From Rufibacter sp. DG15C (GTDB lineage: Bacteria > Bacteroidota > Bacteroidia > Cytophagales > Hymenobacteraceae), in the NCBI RefSeq assembly GCF_001577755.1, contig NZ_CP010776.1, positions 744,001 through 808,000 of the forward strand: a stretch of DNA of 64,000 bases. The letters run 5' to 3'. Position 1 is the stretch's first letter. The number at the start of each line of letters is the position of its first letter. A program made the translations under genes and the position numbers. Positions 44,799 to 52,700 of the stretch are shown here, one piece after another. The notes under the pieces were generated by a model, which had not been told where the DNA came from, ran no database searches, and saw only the letters and a list, made by a program, of their open reading frames with translations.

Positions 44799-46093
44799 AC
44801 GCGTGCTGCGGTGGTTTCTGATGGTGATGATGTTGGTGCTGTATTGATAAAGGAAAGATAGAAGGTGGTGCCTTCGCCCACGGTGCTTTTCACTTCTACC
44901 TTGCCTCGGTGATTGTCCATGATGCGCTTGATGATGTAGAGGCCAATGCCGCTGCCCTCCACGTGGTCATGGAACCGCCTGAACAAGGAGAAGATCTTGC
45001 CCTCATACTGCGTGGTCTCCATGCCAAGCCCGTTGTCTTTGACCATGAGCCGTATAAACCTGTCTTGTTGGTCTGAGGACACTAGAATATGCAAAGGCCT
45101 GGACGGATCCCGGTACTTGATGGAATTGGTGAGCAAGTGAAAGAGCAGGCTGTGCAGGTTCTCCCTGGAAATGTATACTTCTGGGGCTGAGGAAAAGTCT
45201 GTCTCAATGGTATGCTGCACTTCTTTTAAGCGCTCGTCCAGGGTTTGCCGCACCTCGTCAAAAACCTCCTGAAATGACACTTTGCTTTGCTGGGCCTGCT
45301 CTGCGGGGCGTTGGATTCTGCTTACCTCAGAGAGGTTGTTAAGCTTGCGGTTAATCTGCTCCACTGAGTTATCCAGCCGGGAGAAAAGATTGGCCAGCAC
45401 CTCATTGTTGGGGGGTAGTTCTTCCTTGATGGCGGCCACCAGACCCGCTACGTTGAGCACCGGTCCCTTTATGTCTCTGGAGGCGTAATAGACAAAATCA
45501 TCTAAGTCTGCATTGGTGCGCACCAGCTCATAGTTTTTGGCGATGAGTTGTTTCTCGGCGCTTTTGCGGCTCTCCATCTCGCGTTCCATGTCGCGGTTGG
45601 CGGTGATGAGCTGGGCCGTGCGCTGCTGTACGCGTTGCTCCAGCTCCTGCTGAGTCTCGCGCAAGGCAACCTCGGCACGCTCCCTTTCCTGTATCTGATC
45701 ACGAAGTTCTTGGTTAGATTTCTCTAGACGCTCTGGACTGGGAATGGCCAGCAGGTTGGGAATAGCCTTATACAGGGCCACCGCCGTCAGGATGGAGAAC
45801 ACGCCAATCACAAACCGGATGATCTGCACCGTCAGGAACCAGTCGCCGCTTCCCCACAAATTGAGGAAATGCACCCCGGCACCCAGTGCACCCAGCACCC
45901 CGAAGAGCATGAGCACCATCTTGCGCTGTTGGTCGTCTCGTTTTATGGCCAGGTAAAAAAGGATGCCGGCCACCACCAGGTAAGCGGTACCAGACAGGAT
46001 TTCGCCAATAAGGAAAAGCCACTCATATTGGGGTGGGACAGCGGGCCGAACCTGCGCCAATGTGGGCAACGGCAGAAAGAGCAGTGAATCCAT
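44795..46093 (-). CDS. Histidine kinase-like sensor lacking the conserved H-box histidine
   Basis: A 432-residue membrane protein. About four hydrophobic helices (about 20-115) lead into a coiled coil (about 120-190), a dimerisation helix and an HATPase domain. The ATPase boxes are intact: N box HLLTNSIKYRDP, G1 VKDNGLGM and G2 GSGIGLYII. In the dimerisation helix, where relatives have SHDLK, the sequence reads ASRDIKGPVLN, with Arg206 (AGA, 45476-45478) at the phospho-acceptor position. Either another residue is used or it acts as a pseudokinase or phosphatase on the response regulator encoded next. Confidence 0.88.
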   Translation of the reverse strand: MDSLLFLPLPTLAQVRPAVPPQYEWLFLIGEILSGTAYLVVAGILFYLAIKRDDQQRKMVLMLFGVLGALGAGVHFLNLWGSGDWFLTVQIIRFVIGVFSILTAVALYKAIPNLLAIPSPERLEKSNQELRDQIQERERAEVALRETQQELEQRVQQRTAQLITANRDMEREMESRKSAEKQLIAKNYELVRTNADLDDFVYYASRDIKGPVLNVAGLVAAIKEELPPNNEVLANLFSRLDNSVEQINRKLNNLSEVSRIQRPAEQAQQSKVSFQEVFDEVRQTLDERLKEVQHTIETDFSSAPEVYISRENLHSLLFHLLTNSIKYRDPSRPLHILVSSDQQDRFIRLMVKDNGLGMETTQYEGKIFSLFRRFHDHVEGSGIGLYIIKRIMDNHRGKVEVKSTVGEGTTFYLSFINTAPTSSPSETTAARV

Positions 46094-46180
46094 CTGGTTT
46101 ACAATGTAGGATAAGAACGGCTAGCGTCAAAAGAAAGTTATGCTCCCTTCTTAGAAACAGACATTTGACCGCTAACATAA

Positions 46181-46221
46181 AAAAACAGGCTGACACGTGT
46201 AAACCGCATCAGCCTGTTTTT
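46181..46221. terminator. Terminator after the PLP enzyme gene
   Basis: AAAAACAGGCTGA, 15-nt loop, TCAGCCTGTTTTT (13-bp stem), sharing its T-run with palindrome copy 18. Confidence 0.83.
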
Positions 46222-46251
46222 GAGGTATTTTCAAGAAATTAGGCCAAAAAC
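46216..46251. repeat. Dispersed palindrome, copy 18
   Basis: GTTTTTGAGG left arm (diverged), GGCCAAAAAC right arm; its left end is inside the terminator stem. Confidence 0.68.
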
Positions 46252-46266
46252 GGCCTTTATGAATTC

Positions 46267-47247
46267 TTAGTCAAGGTAGCCTTGCTCCTTCATCCAGTCG
46301 TCATTGTAGATTTTGGCCAGGTAGCGCGTGCCGTGGTCTGGCAACACAATCACCATGGTGTCATTCTCCGTTAAATGCTCCTTGGCGTACTCCAAGGCGC
46401 CAAACACGGCAGAACCGCAAGACCAACCCACAAACAGACCTTCCTCCTTGGCCAGTCTCCTGGTCATGAGGGCAGCATCCTTATCGGTTACCTTGATGAA
46501 GGTGTCAATGAGAGAGAAGTCCACGTTCTTAGGCAGGATGTCCTCGCCAATACCCTCGGTGGCATAGGCGTAGATTTCGTTCTCGTCAAAGATGCCGGTC
46601 TCTTTGTATTTCTTGAACACAGAACCATAAGTATCTAAGCCGATGGCCTGGATGGCTGCGTTCTGCTCTTTTAGGTACTTAGAAATACCGCAGATGGTAC
46701 CGCCCGTGCCCACGCCCGCCGCGAAGTGCGTGATCTTGCCTTCGGTCTGTTTCCAGATCTCTGGACCGCTGGTCTCATAGTGCGCCGCGGTGTTGGACAG
46801 GTTGTCGTACTGGTTAGGGTAGAACGAGTTGGGAATCTCCTGGTTCAGGCGCTTGGCCACAGAGTAATAAGAGTCTGGATGGTCTGGGGACACGTTGGTA
46901 GGGCAGACCAATACTTCGGCGCCCACGGCACGTAAGATGTCCATTTTCTCCTTGCTCTGCTTGTCAGACATAGTGAAGATGCACTTGTAGCCTTTGGCGA
47001 TGGCGGCCAAGGCCAAGCCCATGCCGGTGTTGCCCGACGTGCCTTCAATGATGGTGCCGCCCGGCTTCAAGATGCCCGCCTTCTCGGCGTCCTCTACCAT
47101 GCGCAGGGCCATGCGGTCCTTTACAGAGTTGCCCGGGTTAAAATATTCTACTTTGGCCAGAATGGTGCCTTTGATACCGTCTGTTACGCTGTTCAGCTTT
47201 ACCAGCGGCGTGTTGCCAATGGCCTCTATAATGTTGTTTAAATACAT
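46267..47247 (-). CDS. Cysteine synthase/cystathionine beta-synthase family PLP enzyme
   Basis: A 326-residue fold-type II PLP enzyme. The PLP lysine lies in NPGNSVKDRMA (about residue 41), the substrate loop is EGTSGNTGMGLA, and the phosphate-binding loop is GVGTGGTICG. The segment EGIGEDILP is more like cystathionine beta-synthase than O-acetylserine sulfhydrylase, so either Cys synthesis or transsulfuration is possible. ATG at 47247 (MYLNNIIEAIGNTPLVKL) is chosen over a start 13 codons upstream. A -7 element lies 37 bp upstream. Confidence 0.9.
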   Translation of the reverse strand: MYLNNIIEAIGNTPLVKLNSVTDGIKGTILAKVEYFNPGNSVKDRMALRMVEDAEKAGILKPGGTIIEGTSGNTGMGLALAAIAKGYKCIFTMSDKQSKEKMDILRAVGAEVLVCPTNVSPDHPDSYYSVAKRLNQEIPNSFYPNQYDNLSNTAAHYETSGPEIWKQTEGKITHFAAGVGTGGTICGISKYLKEQNAAIQAIGLDTYGSVFKKYKETGIFDENEIYAYATEGIGEDILPKNVDFSLIDTFIKVTDKDAALMTRRLAKEEGLFVGWSCGSAVFGALEYAKEHLTENDTMVIVLPDHGTRYLAKIYNDDWMKEQGYLD

Positions 47248-47283
47248 ACAATTGCGTTTTGTGCAGATTCTTAGAACCTGACA

Positions 47284-47291
47284 CAAAGATA
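47284..47291 (-). promoter_or_regulatory. -7 element of the PLP enzyme gene
   Basis: TATCTTTG on the minus strand, 36 bp before the chosen ATG. This also argues against the longer start at 47286, which would overlap it. Confidence 0.5.
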
Positions 47292-47324
47292 ACCAAAAAA
47301 TCCAGAAGGGTCAGAAAGGAGCGC

Positions 47325-48029
47325 TTACCAGCGCGGGTAGAAACTCACGGTGTCCCTAAAGAAACGGTTGTAACGCAGGCGCGCCTGTCTAATGGAGTCT
47401 TTCCTGAGGTTGTCGCGCTCAATGGCTTTCTGCAGTTCTTGTTCCTCTAATAGCAAGGCCACGCGGCGGCGCTGCTTGCCGTCTTTGGAAAACTGCTCAT
47501 AGAAATAACTGAGCGGACTAGTCAAGAGCATGAGTGGGGACGGAGGCGCAGAGCTCAACGGCTTGGGCGGAATGATGACGCGCGGCACCATGGGGTTCAT
47601 GCGGGGTTTGGGCGCGGCGGCGCGGGGCTTCATGTTTCTTAGCACACGGTCTACTTTCTCTGGCGTGGCCACGGGGCCTACCTGCACCTCTTTGAGCTGC
47701 ACGCTTTCTTCCTGCAAAAGGATGTTCACGCGCAGTTCAGTTACGCTGCGCAAGGCCGGCACGTACAGTTTCTCCCGATAGCCCAGCGCCCTGAATACCA
47801 AGGTGTCTGTAGAGGCAATTTGCACCCTAAACCTGCCGGCCCCATCAGAAGAAGTGCCCAGCCCGCTCCTTTTCGTGAAGACAGAAACGCCGGCAATGGG
47901 CGTCTTGTCCACTTGCTTTAATACCTGGCCGCTTACCCACACGTAATGGTCCTGGGTTTGCGCAGACAGGGGGCTAACCGCCCACAGAGAAAAGCAGAAG
48001 AAAAAGAGAAGACGTAAATACTGGTTCAT
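47325..48029 (-). CDS. Secreted carboxypeptidase-like regulatory domain protein
   Basis: A 234-residue protein with a signal peptide (about 1-23, ending PLSAQ) and an N-terminal CarboxypepD_reg-like beta-sandwich (about 30-115), with VSGQVLKQVDKTPIAGVSVF and GTSSDGAGRFRV, as at the start of TonB-dependent receptors. The C-terminal half is Pro/Arg/Met-rich and then helical, with no barrel. It may be a periplasmic or surface accessory protein. ATG at 48029 is preferred over one 9 codons upstream, where the sequence is not signal-like. Confidence 0.8.
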   Translation of the reverse strand: MNQYLRLLFFFCFSLWAVSPLSAQTQDHYVWVSGQVLKQVDKTPIAGVSVFTKRSGLGTSSDGAGRFRVQIASTDTLVFRALGYREKLYVPALRSVTELRVNILLQEESVQLKEVQVGPVATPEKVDRVLRNMKPRAAAPKPRMNPMVPRVIIPPKPLSSAPPSPLMLLTSPLSYFYEQFSKDGKQRRRVALLLEEQELQKAIERDNLRKDSIRQARLRYNRFFRDTVSFYPRW

Positions 48030-48067
48030 GCGGTGGAAAAGGTACAAAGGCGGCACCCTACATAGAA

Positions 48068-48096
48068 AAAGGCCTGCCTTTTACGGGCAAGCCTTT
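48068..48096. terminator. Terminator after the repeat-bearing lipoprotein gene
   Basis: AAAGGCCTGCC with GGGCAAGCCTTT, one mismatch, 20 bp past the stop. Confidence 0.7.
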
Positions 48097-48116
48097 CAAA
48101 GATAGTAACAGAACGG

Positions 48117-48851
48117 TTACTCCTCTATCTTTATTTTACTGTCATCTGTCTTGACTTTGGTTTCATTGCCCTCTTTCTTGATTTTGGTGTCACCGGCTTT
48201 GATTTTGGCTTCATCACCTTCGCGTTTGGCTTTGGTATCACCTACTTTTAATTTGGCCTCGTCGCCGTCAATCTTCATCTTGTCACCGTCAGAGGTCTCA
48301 TACTTGATGTCCTCTTTGTAGTATTTCTGGCGGTTGGTTTGGTAAGCCTTGAACTGCTCTGGCGTCAGAAAGCCTTTCAGCTCCAAGTCCACGTTGCTGT
48401 TAATGGTCTCCAGTTCTGTATAATATGCTTTGGGATGATCCGCTGGGTAGCCTTCTACGTCCTCCTCACTACTCATCATGGAGTCATCCCCAATGGTAGT
48501 GTCATAGGCCAGACCGGCGCTTACGTTTCTGCTGGAATAGGTACGCTCCAGCTCATCTACTTGGCGGGCTCGGTTGTAGTACACGGTTTTGACCCGTTCC
48601 TGGGTGGCAGGATCTAAGTGTAAATCTTCAGTGACTTGACGGGCCAGGCGGGTGGCGCGCTCGCGGTACTCGGCGTCATAGTTGTAGTTGGCGGCAGTGG
48701 TGCTGGTAGAATCCTCTCTGGTGGAGCCAGAGGCGGCGTCTGGGGTATCGCTATCGTTGGTGTTGGTCTCAGTAGACGTACCAGAATCCTCACGGCAGGC
48801 AGTAAAGGTCAGTGCCCCCGCTGCCAGGCATAGTAACATCAGTTTTTTCAT
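48117..48851 (-). CDS. Lipoprotein with C-terminal GDxxKxK octapeptide repeats
   Basis: A 244-residue predicted lipoprotein: lipobox LTFTAC (Cys19), a Ser/Thr/Asp-rich low-complexity linker (about 22-58), a helical middle (about 60-185), and about seven 8-residue repeats at the end (about 188-242) of the form xGDxxKxK, for example DGDEAKLK and VGDTKAKR. The alternating acidic/basic pattern suggests a charged beta-structure or polyampholyte tail. No family is recognised. Confidence 0.75.
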   Translation of the reverse strand: MKKLMLLCLAAGALTFTACREDSGTSTETNTNDSDTPDAASGSTREDSTSTTAANYNYDAEYRERATRLARQVTEDLHLDPATQERVKTVYYNRARQVDELERTYSSRNVSAGLAYDTTIGDDSMMSSEEDVEGYPADHPKAYYTELETINSNVDLELKGFLTPEQFKAYQTNRQKYYKEDIKYETSDGDKMKIDGDEAKLKVGDTKAKREGDEAKIKAGDTKIKKEGNETKVKTDDSKIKIEE

Positions 48852-49018
48852 GGTAGTAGCATTAAGTTGATGATGAGAGACTTGCCTACAGCAACCCCCA
48901 CACCCTCCATACGAAACGCCCAGCCCATAGGTTAAATCACAATTGCACTCTCCTAAGGCGTGCCCACCAAAATAAGCATCACTTAAAACACTCTAACCGT
49001 CAAAACAATAAAGACAAC

Positions 49019-49064
49019 AATCCGTTTTTGGCCTTATTTCTCAGAAACAGGCTAAAAACAGATT
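49019..49064. repeat. Dispersed palindrome, copy 19
   Basis: CTCAG-type centre like copy 16, flanks AATC/GATT complementary; 19 bp past the metallophosphoesterase stop. Confidence 0.83.
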
Positions 49065-49083
49065 ATTGAACTTTGTCCATATA

Positions 49084-50313
49084 TTAACCTCGCTTAAATT
49101 CAAAGACGGTAATCTCTGGCAAGAAACCCACGCGCCCATGGTAGCCCAAGAAGCCCAGGCCCACGTTCACGTACAGGTACTGCTTTCCTTTCTGGTACAG
49201 GCCTGACCACTGCTTGTAGACGTATTGCACCGGGCTCCATTTAAAACCAGGTATGTTCACCCCAAATTGCATGCCGTGGGTATGGCCCGAAAGCATCAAA
49301 TCAATGTCCTGGTATTTTTGGTTCACCTCGCCGTCCCAGTGAGAGGGATCATGCGAAAGCAAAATCTTCACCGGATATTCCTGCGTGCCTTCATAGGCCT
49401 TGGACATAATACCGTACTTAGGAAAATTCATGCGGTGCCCCCAGTTCTCTACGCCCAGCAAGGCTATTTTCTGACCGTCGCGCTCCAGGACGCGGTGCTC
49501 ATTCAACAACAGATCCCAGCCCATGCGCTTGTGAGCGTTCTTGAGGTCGGCTAGGTTCTGTACCTTCTGCGCGGCGGTTTCCCATTGCATGTAATCGCCG
49601 TAGTCATGGTTGCCCAGAATGGAGAAGACCCCAGATTTGGCTTTGATTTGGCCGAGGGTGTCTACGTGCGGCTCTACCTCAGTGGCTACGTTGTTCACTA
49701 GGTCACCGGTAAACACCACCACGTCACATTCTTGCTGGTTGATGAGTTGCACGGCTTTTTGCAGCGGCTCCCCAGAATGAAAACTGCCCGTGTGCAAATC
49801 CGTGATCTGCAATAGCCTAAATCCTTCAAAGGCCGGCGGAAGGTTAGGAAACTTGAGCGTCACCTTCTTGATCTGGTAATCATAGGCTCCCTTCACCATG
49901 CCCCACACCAAGGTGCCCAGCGGAATAGCGCCCATCATCAAGGCCATCTGGCTCAGAAACTTATGTCTTCCTAGGTTAAACTTAGGGCTTTCTGGGCCTC
50001 TCACGGTGTTAGAGATAAGCTGCGTGAGCCGCACCAAATCATCCACTAATAAAAACAGCACAATGACCGCCTTGGAGATGAAGAAGATGAACAGGATGTT
50101 GGCCACCTGCATGCGCATGGGATTGGGCGCCGTACCCCGGGTGAACATGGCCAGCAAAACCGTTCCTAGCGTGAAAAGGCTCAAGGCCCAGTATATGAAG
50201 TAGGCGCTTTTCTTGAGCAGAGGAGTTGAACCCATCATCACCGTTCTCACCGCCTGAAAGACATACACGTCAATCAAGAGGATTAGGATGAGGGTTATAA
50301 TTAATCGGGTCAT
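49084..50313 (-). CDS. Membrane-anchored calcineurin-like metallophosphoesterase
   Basis: A 409-residue protein. Four or five N-terminal membrane helices (about 1-150) precede a metallophosphoesterase domain with all metal motifs in order: ITDLHTGSFH, VVFTGDLVNN, LGNHDYGDY, LLSHDPSHWD and LSGHTHGMQFG. Related proteins (YkuE-type) hydrolyse phosphoesters, often at the membrane surface. Substrate unknown. Confidence 0.92.
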   Translation of the reverse strand: MTRLIITLILILLIDVYVFQAVRTVMMGSTPLLKKSAYFIYWALSLFTLGTVLLAMFTRGTAPNPMRMQVANILFIFFISKAVIVLFLLVDDLVRLTQLISNTVRGPESPKFNLGRHKFLSQMALMMGAIPLGTLVWGMVKGAYDYQIKKVTLKFPNLPPAFEGFRLLQITDLHTGSFHSGEPLQKAVQLINQQECDVVVFTGDLVNNVATEVEPHVDTLGQIKAKSGVFSILGNHDYGDYMQWETAAQKVQNLADLKNAHKRMGWDLLLNEHRVLERDGQKIALLGVENWGHRMNFPKYGIMSKAYEGTQEYPVKILLSHDPSHWDGEVNQKYQDIDLMLSGHTHGMQFGVNIPGFKWSPVQYVYKQWSGLYQKGKQYLYVNVGLGFLGYHGRVGFLPEITVFEFKRG

Positions 50314-50463
50314 AGAGAGTTTTAAATGAACAAGATAGCCTCTTTAAACGGCCACCCGCGTTCTGGTACGCGAAAAGAATACTGACGGTGAACTATTTCT
50401 AAGGCTCAACGCTTGATAGGACAATTTTAGCCTGATTTTTCTGCAAAAATAACCAGAAACCTT

Positions 50464-51168
50464 ATGTCTACCGCCTACGCGCCTGCCCCGCTCACCATTA
50501 AATCTTGGGCCGAAGAAGACCGCCCACGCGAAAAACTCCTTTTAAAAGGCCGAGCCGCGCTTTCAGACACAGAACTGATTGGCATCTTAATCGGGTCGGG
50601 CACGCCAAGCCTAAGTGCCGTAGACGTGGCCAAGTTAATCTTGAAGGCCGTTGACCATGACTTAAACGCCCTGGCTAAACTCACCGTCAACGAGCTTAAA
50701 AAACACAAAGGCATCGGCGAAGCCAAGGCCATCACCATTGTGAGCGCCTTAGAACTGGGCCGAAGACGCAAGGAAGCTGCCGCCGTTCAGCTCACCAAAA
50801 TCACCTGCTCCACCGACATCTACAACTACATGCGCCCGCATCTGCTGGACCTGCCCCATGAGGAATTCTGGATCATCCTGCTCAACCGCGCCAACGCCAT
50901 TATGAAAAAGGTACAGATTAGCAGCGGCGGCGTGGCTGGCACCGTGGCCGACCCAAAAATCATCTTCAAGCATGCCCTGGAGAACCTGGCCAGCGCCATG
51001 ATTCTGGTGCACAACCACCCCTCGGGCCAACTCAAACCCAGCGCCGCCGACATCTCCCTCACCAAAAAACTACAGGAGGCCGGAAAGGTTTTGGACCTGC
51101 CCATCCTAGACCACCTCATCTTCACGGATAGCAGCTACTACAGCTTCGCGGACGAGGACATGCTTTAA
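50464..51168 (+). CDS. radC: RadC family JAB-domain protein
   Basis: A 234-residue RadC-like protein: an N-terminal helix-hairpin-helix part (about 20-100, with HKGIGEAKAITIVSALELGRR) and a C-terminal JAB/MPN domain with the metal motif HNHPSGQLKPSAAD (about 180-193). Despite the name, a direct DNA repair role is doubtful in the family. It is full length and ends before a terminator. Confidence 0.94.
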   Translation: MSTAYAPAPLTIKSWAEEDRPREKLLLKGRAALSDTELIGILIGSGTPSLSAVDVAKLILKAVDHDLNALAKLTVNELKKHKGIGEAKAITIVSALELGRRRKEAAAVQLTKITCSTDIYNYMRPHLLDLPHEEFWIILLNRANAIMKKVQISSGGVAGTVADPKIIFKHALENLASAMILVHNHPSGQLKPSAADISLTKKLQEAGKVLDLPILDHLIFTDSSYYSFADEDML

Positions 51169-51207
51169 ATTACTTGTTGTTTGTTAATTGTTGATTGCTG
51201 GATATTG

Positions 51208-51241
51208 AAAGCGGCGGCCTTTGCACAAGGTCGCCGCTTTT
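51208..51241 (+). terminator. Terminator after radC
   Basis: AAAGCGGCGGCCTT with AAGGTCGCCGCTTT, followed by T; about 40 bp past the stop. Confidence 0.8.
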
Positions 51242-51279
51242 CGTTTTTAGCCTGTTTCTTTGAAAACAGGCCAAAAACG
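51242..51279. repeat. Dispersed palindrome, copy 20
   Basis: CGTTTTTAGCCTG with CAGGCCAAAAACG, directly abutting the radC terminator. Confidence 0.88.
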
Positions 51280-51306
51280 ATGCTTTTGCAAAAAGTCTGG
51301 CATTGG

Positions 51307-51339
51307 TTGCCGTGATACGTGCGTCTGGTTCTACCTTTG
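51307..51339 (+). promoter_or_regulatory. Promoter of the DUF1684 gene
   Basis: TTG (51307-51309), 22 bases, TACCTTTG (51332-51339); 24 bp before the ATG. Confidence 0.55.
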
Positions 51340-51363
51340 CGACTATATTCTATTTGACTGTAT

Positions 51364-51966
51364 ATGAAAGGTTTTAAATACATTATCCTAGTGGGCGTTA
51401 TAGCCATTGTGGGCTATTTGATGAGCGACTTGTTTTTCAACGACGAAAGCTACAACCAGGCCGTGGCCAAGTTCAGGGAGAACAAGGACCTCACGTTTAG
51501 AAGCCTGAGCGCCTCTCCCCTCTCAGATTCGTTGCGCCGCAAGTTCAACAAGCTGGACTACTTTGCCCCCAACCGCGACTATGAGATCACCGCTGACTTT
51601 ACCCCCGAAGAGCGCGCAGAGCCCATCGCCATGGCCATGACTGGCGGCACCAAAGAGCCTTACCATGTGAAAGGCAAGGCCACCTTTGAGCTGGACGGCA
51701 AAGAGCACACCCTCACGCTGTACCAGAAAGCCGGCGCCACCTCAGACTCCCTCTTCATCCCCTTCACCGACCAGACCAACGGCTTTGACACCTACGGCGG
51801 TGGCCGCTATTTGGACGCTATTCCCAACGGCAGCAATATCGTCCTGGACTTCAACCGCGCCTACAACCCCTTCTGCGCCTACAACCCCGAGTTCGTCTGC
51901 CCCATGCCCCCCGCAGAAAACCGCCTAAAAGTCAAAATCCCCGCCGGCGAGAAAAACTTTAAATAG
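51364..51966 (+). CDS. DUF1684 family protein with N-terminal membrane anchor
   Basis: A 200-residue protein: one hydrophobic helix (about 5-22), probably a signal anchor, then a DUF1684 domain recognisable by GGGRYLDAIP and FNRAYNPFCAYNPEFVCPMPPAENRL (quoted here in parts), including the paired Cys residues. Family function unknown. Monocistronic with its own promoter. Confidence 0.9.
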   Translation: MKGFKYIILVGVIAIVGYLMSDLFFNDESYNQAVAKFRENKDLTFRSLSASPLSDSLRRKFNKLDYFAPNRDYEITADFTPEERAEPIAMAMTGGTKEPYHVKGKATFELDGKEHTLTLYQKAGATSDSLFIPFTDQTNGFDTYGGGRYLDAIPNGSNIVLDFNRAYNPFCAYNPEFVCPMPPAENRLKVKIPAGEKNFK

Positions 51967-52200
51967 AGTCGCGAGTTCTGAGTCTTGAGTCGCGAGTCAA
52001 AAACACATTTTTATTTTCCCCGCCCGTAGGGCGATGAAGGCATTGCAACTTCTCAACCAGCAACCCGCCGGCCCTTGACCGAGGGAAAAGAGACTGGTCA
52101 ATTTAAGTCTCTTTCCCTGAGGGAGAAAGTAGCGGCCTGTCACTTGGCAGTGGCGTAAGTCTGCCATGAAACAGACAGCGTTAGCCAGGTGCACCTCTGT

Positions 52201-52242
52201 GAAGAAAAGACTGTCCGAGCGTTCAGCGAGTTTCTTTTCTTC
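52201..52242. repeat. Inverted-repeat hairpin
   Basis: GAAGAAAAG (52201-52209) pairs with CTTTTCTTC (52234-52242); the 24-bp interior has weaker CGAGCG...CAGCGAG pairing. Confidence 0.55.
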
Positions 52243-52254
52243 TTGATTCTTTTG

Positions 52255-52284
52255 GTTACTTTTCTCATCAAGGAGAAAAGTGAC
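52255..52284. repeat. Inverted-repeat hairpin
   Basis: GTTACTTTTCTC, 6-nt loop, GAGAAAAGTGAC; 12-bp stem with one wobble or mismatch, next to the previous hairpin. Confidence 0.6.
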
Positions 52285-52454
52285 AAACCCAGGCAGGAAG
52301 TAAGAATAGAACTAGTTGGGAAGACGGTGTTGGGAGGCAGAGGCAGTATGAATTTTATCAGCTTAAGTAAACACCTCTCTTCACTCCCCTCAAGGGGAGA
52401 ATCTGCGCTTGGCATAGGGAGTTAAGGGATGAATCAACACTATTCAAATATAGC

Positions 52455-52536
52455 CCTCGTTCCCTACCCCCTTTAAAGGAGGACTAAGCAGATTGAACTG
52501 CAGTCTGGGTTGTTGGTGATAAAACCAACAATGACG
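52455..52536. repeat. Piece D of the long dispersed repeat
   Basis: Shares GCAGTCTGGGTTGTTGGTG, up to base changes, with the reverse complement of copy B at 23723-23755, including hairpin TGTTGGT-GATAAA-ACCAACA (52511-52530). Confidence 0.55.
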
Positions 52537-52700
52537 GATGAAAATCTCTCTTTGACTCAAGACTCTCGCCTCTAAACTAGCAACCAATAAAAAATCCATC
52601 CCATCTTCCCCAGTTTTTGGTAATTTTGAAAATTGTAGCCGGCAAACGGCAATTCGTGCAGAGCACCGCACCTATAATACCCTGAGACACAAACAACACC

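Larger units (their letters stand above)
51967..52700. other. 734-bp gene-free stretch with hairpins and repeat debris
   Basis: No credible ORF. It holds two strong hairpins (52201-52242 and 52255-52284), CCCCTC/GAGGGG-type hairpins (about 52386-52397 and 52467-52484) and a piece (D) of the long dispersed repeat. No promoter match for pheT was found here. Confidence 0.6.

Noticed and set aside
52189-52425. 78-codon frame before pheT
   Set aside because: It consists mostly of the two hairpins (52201-52284), giving repetitive hydrophobic and Lys-rich residues; no homology recognised.
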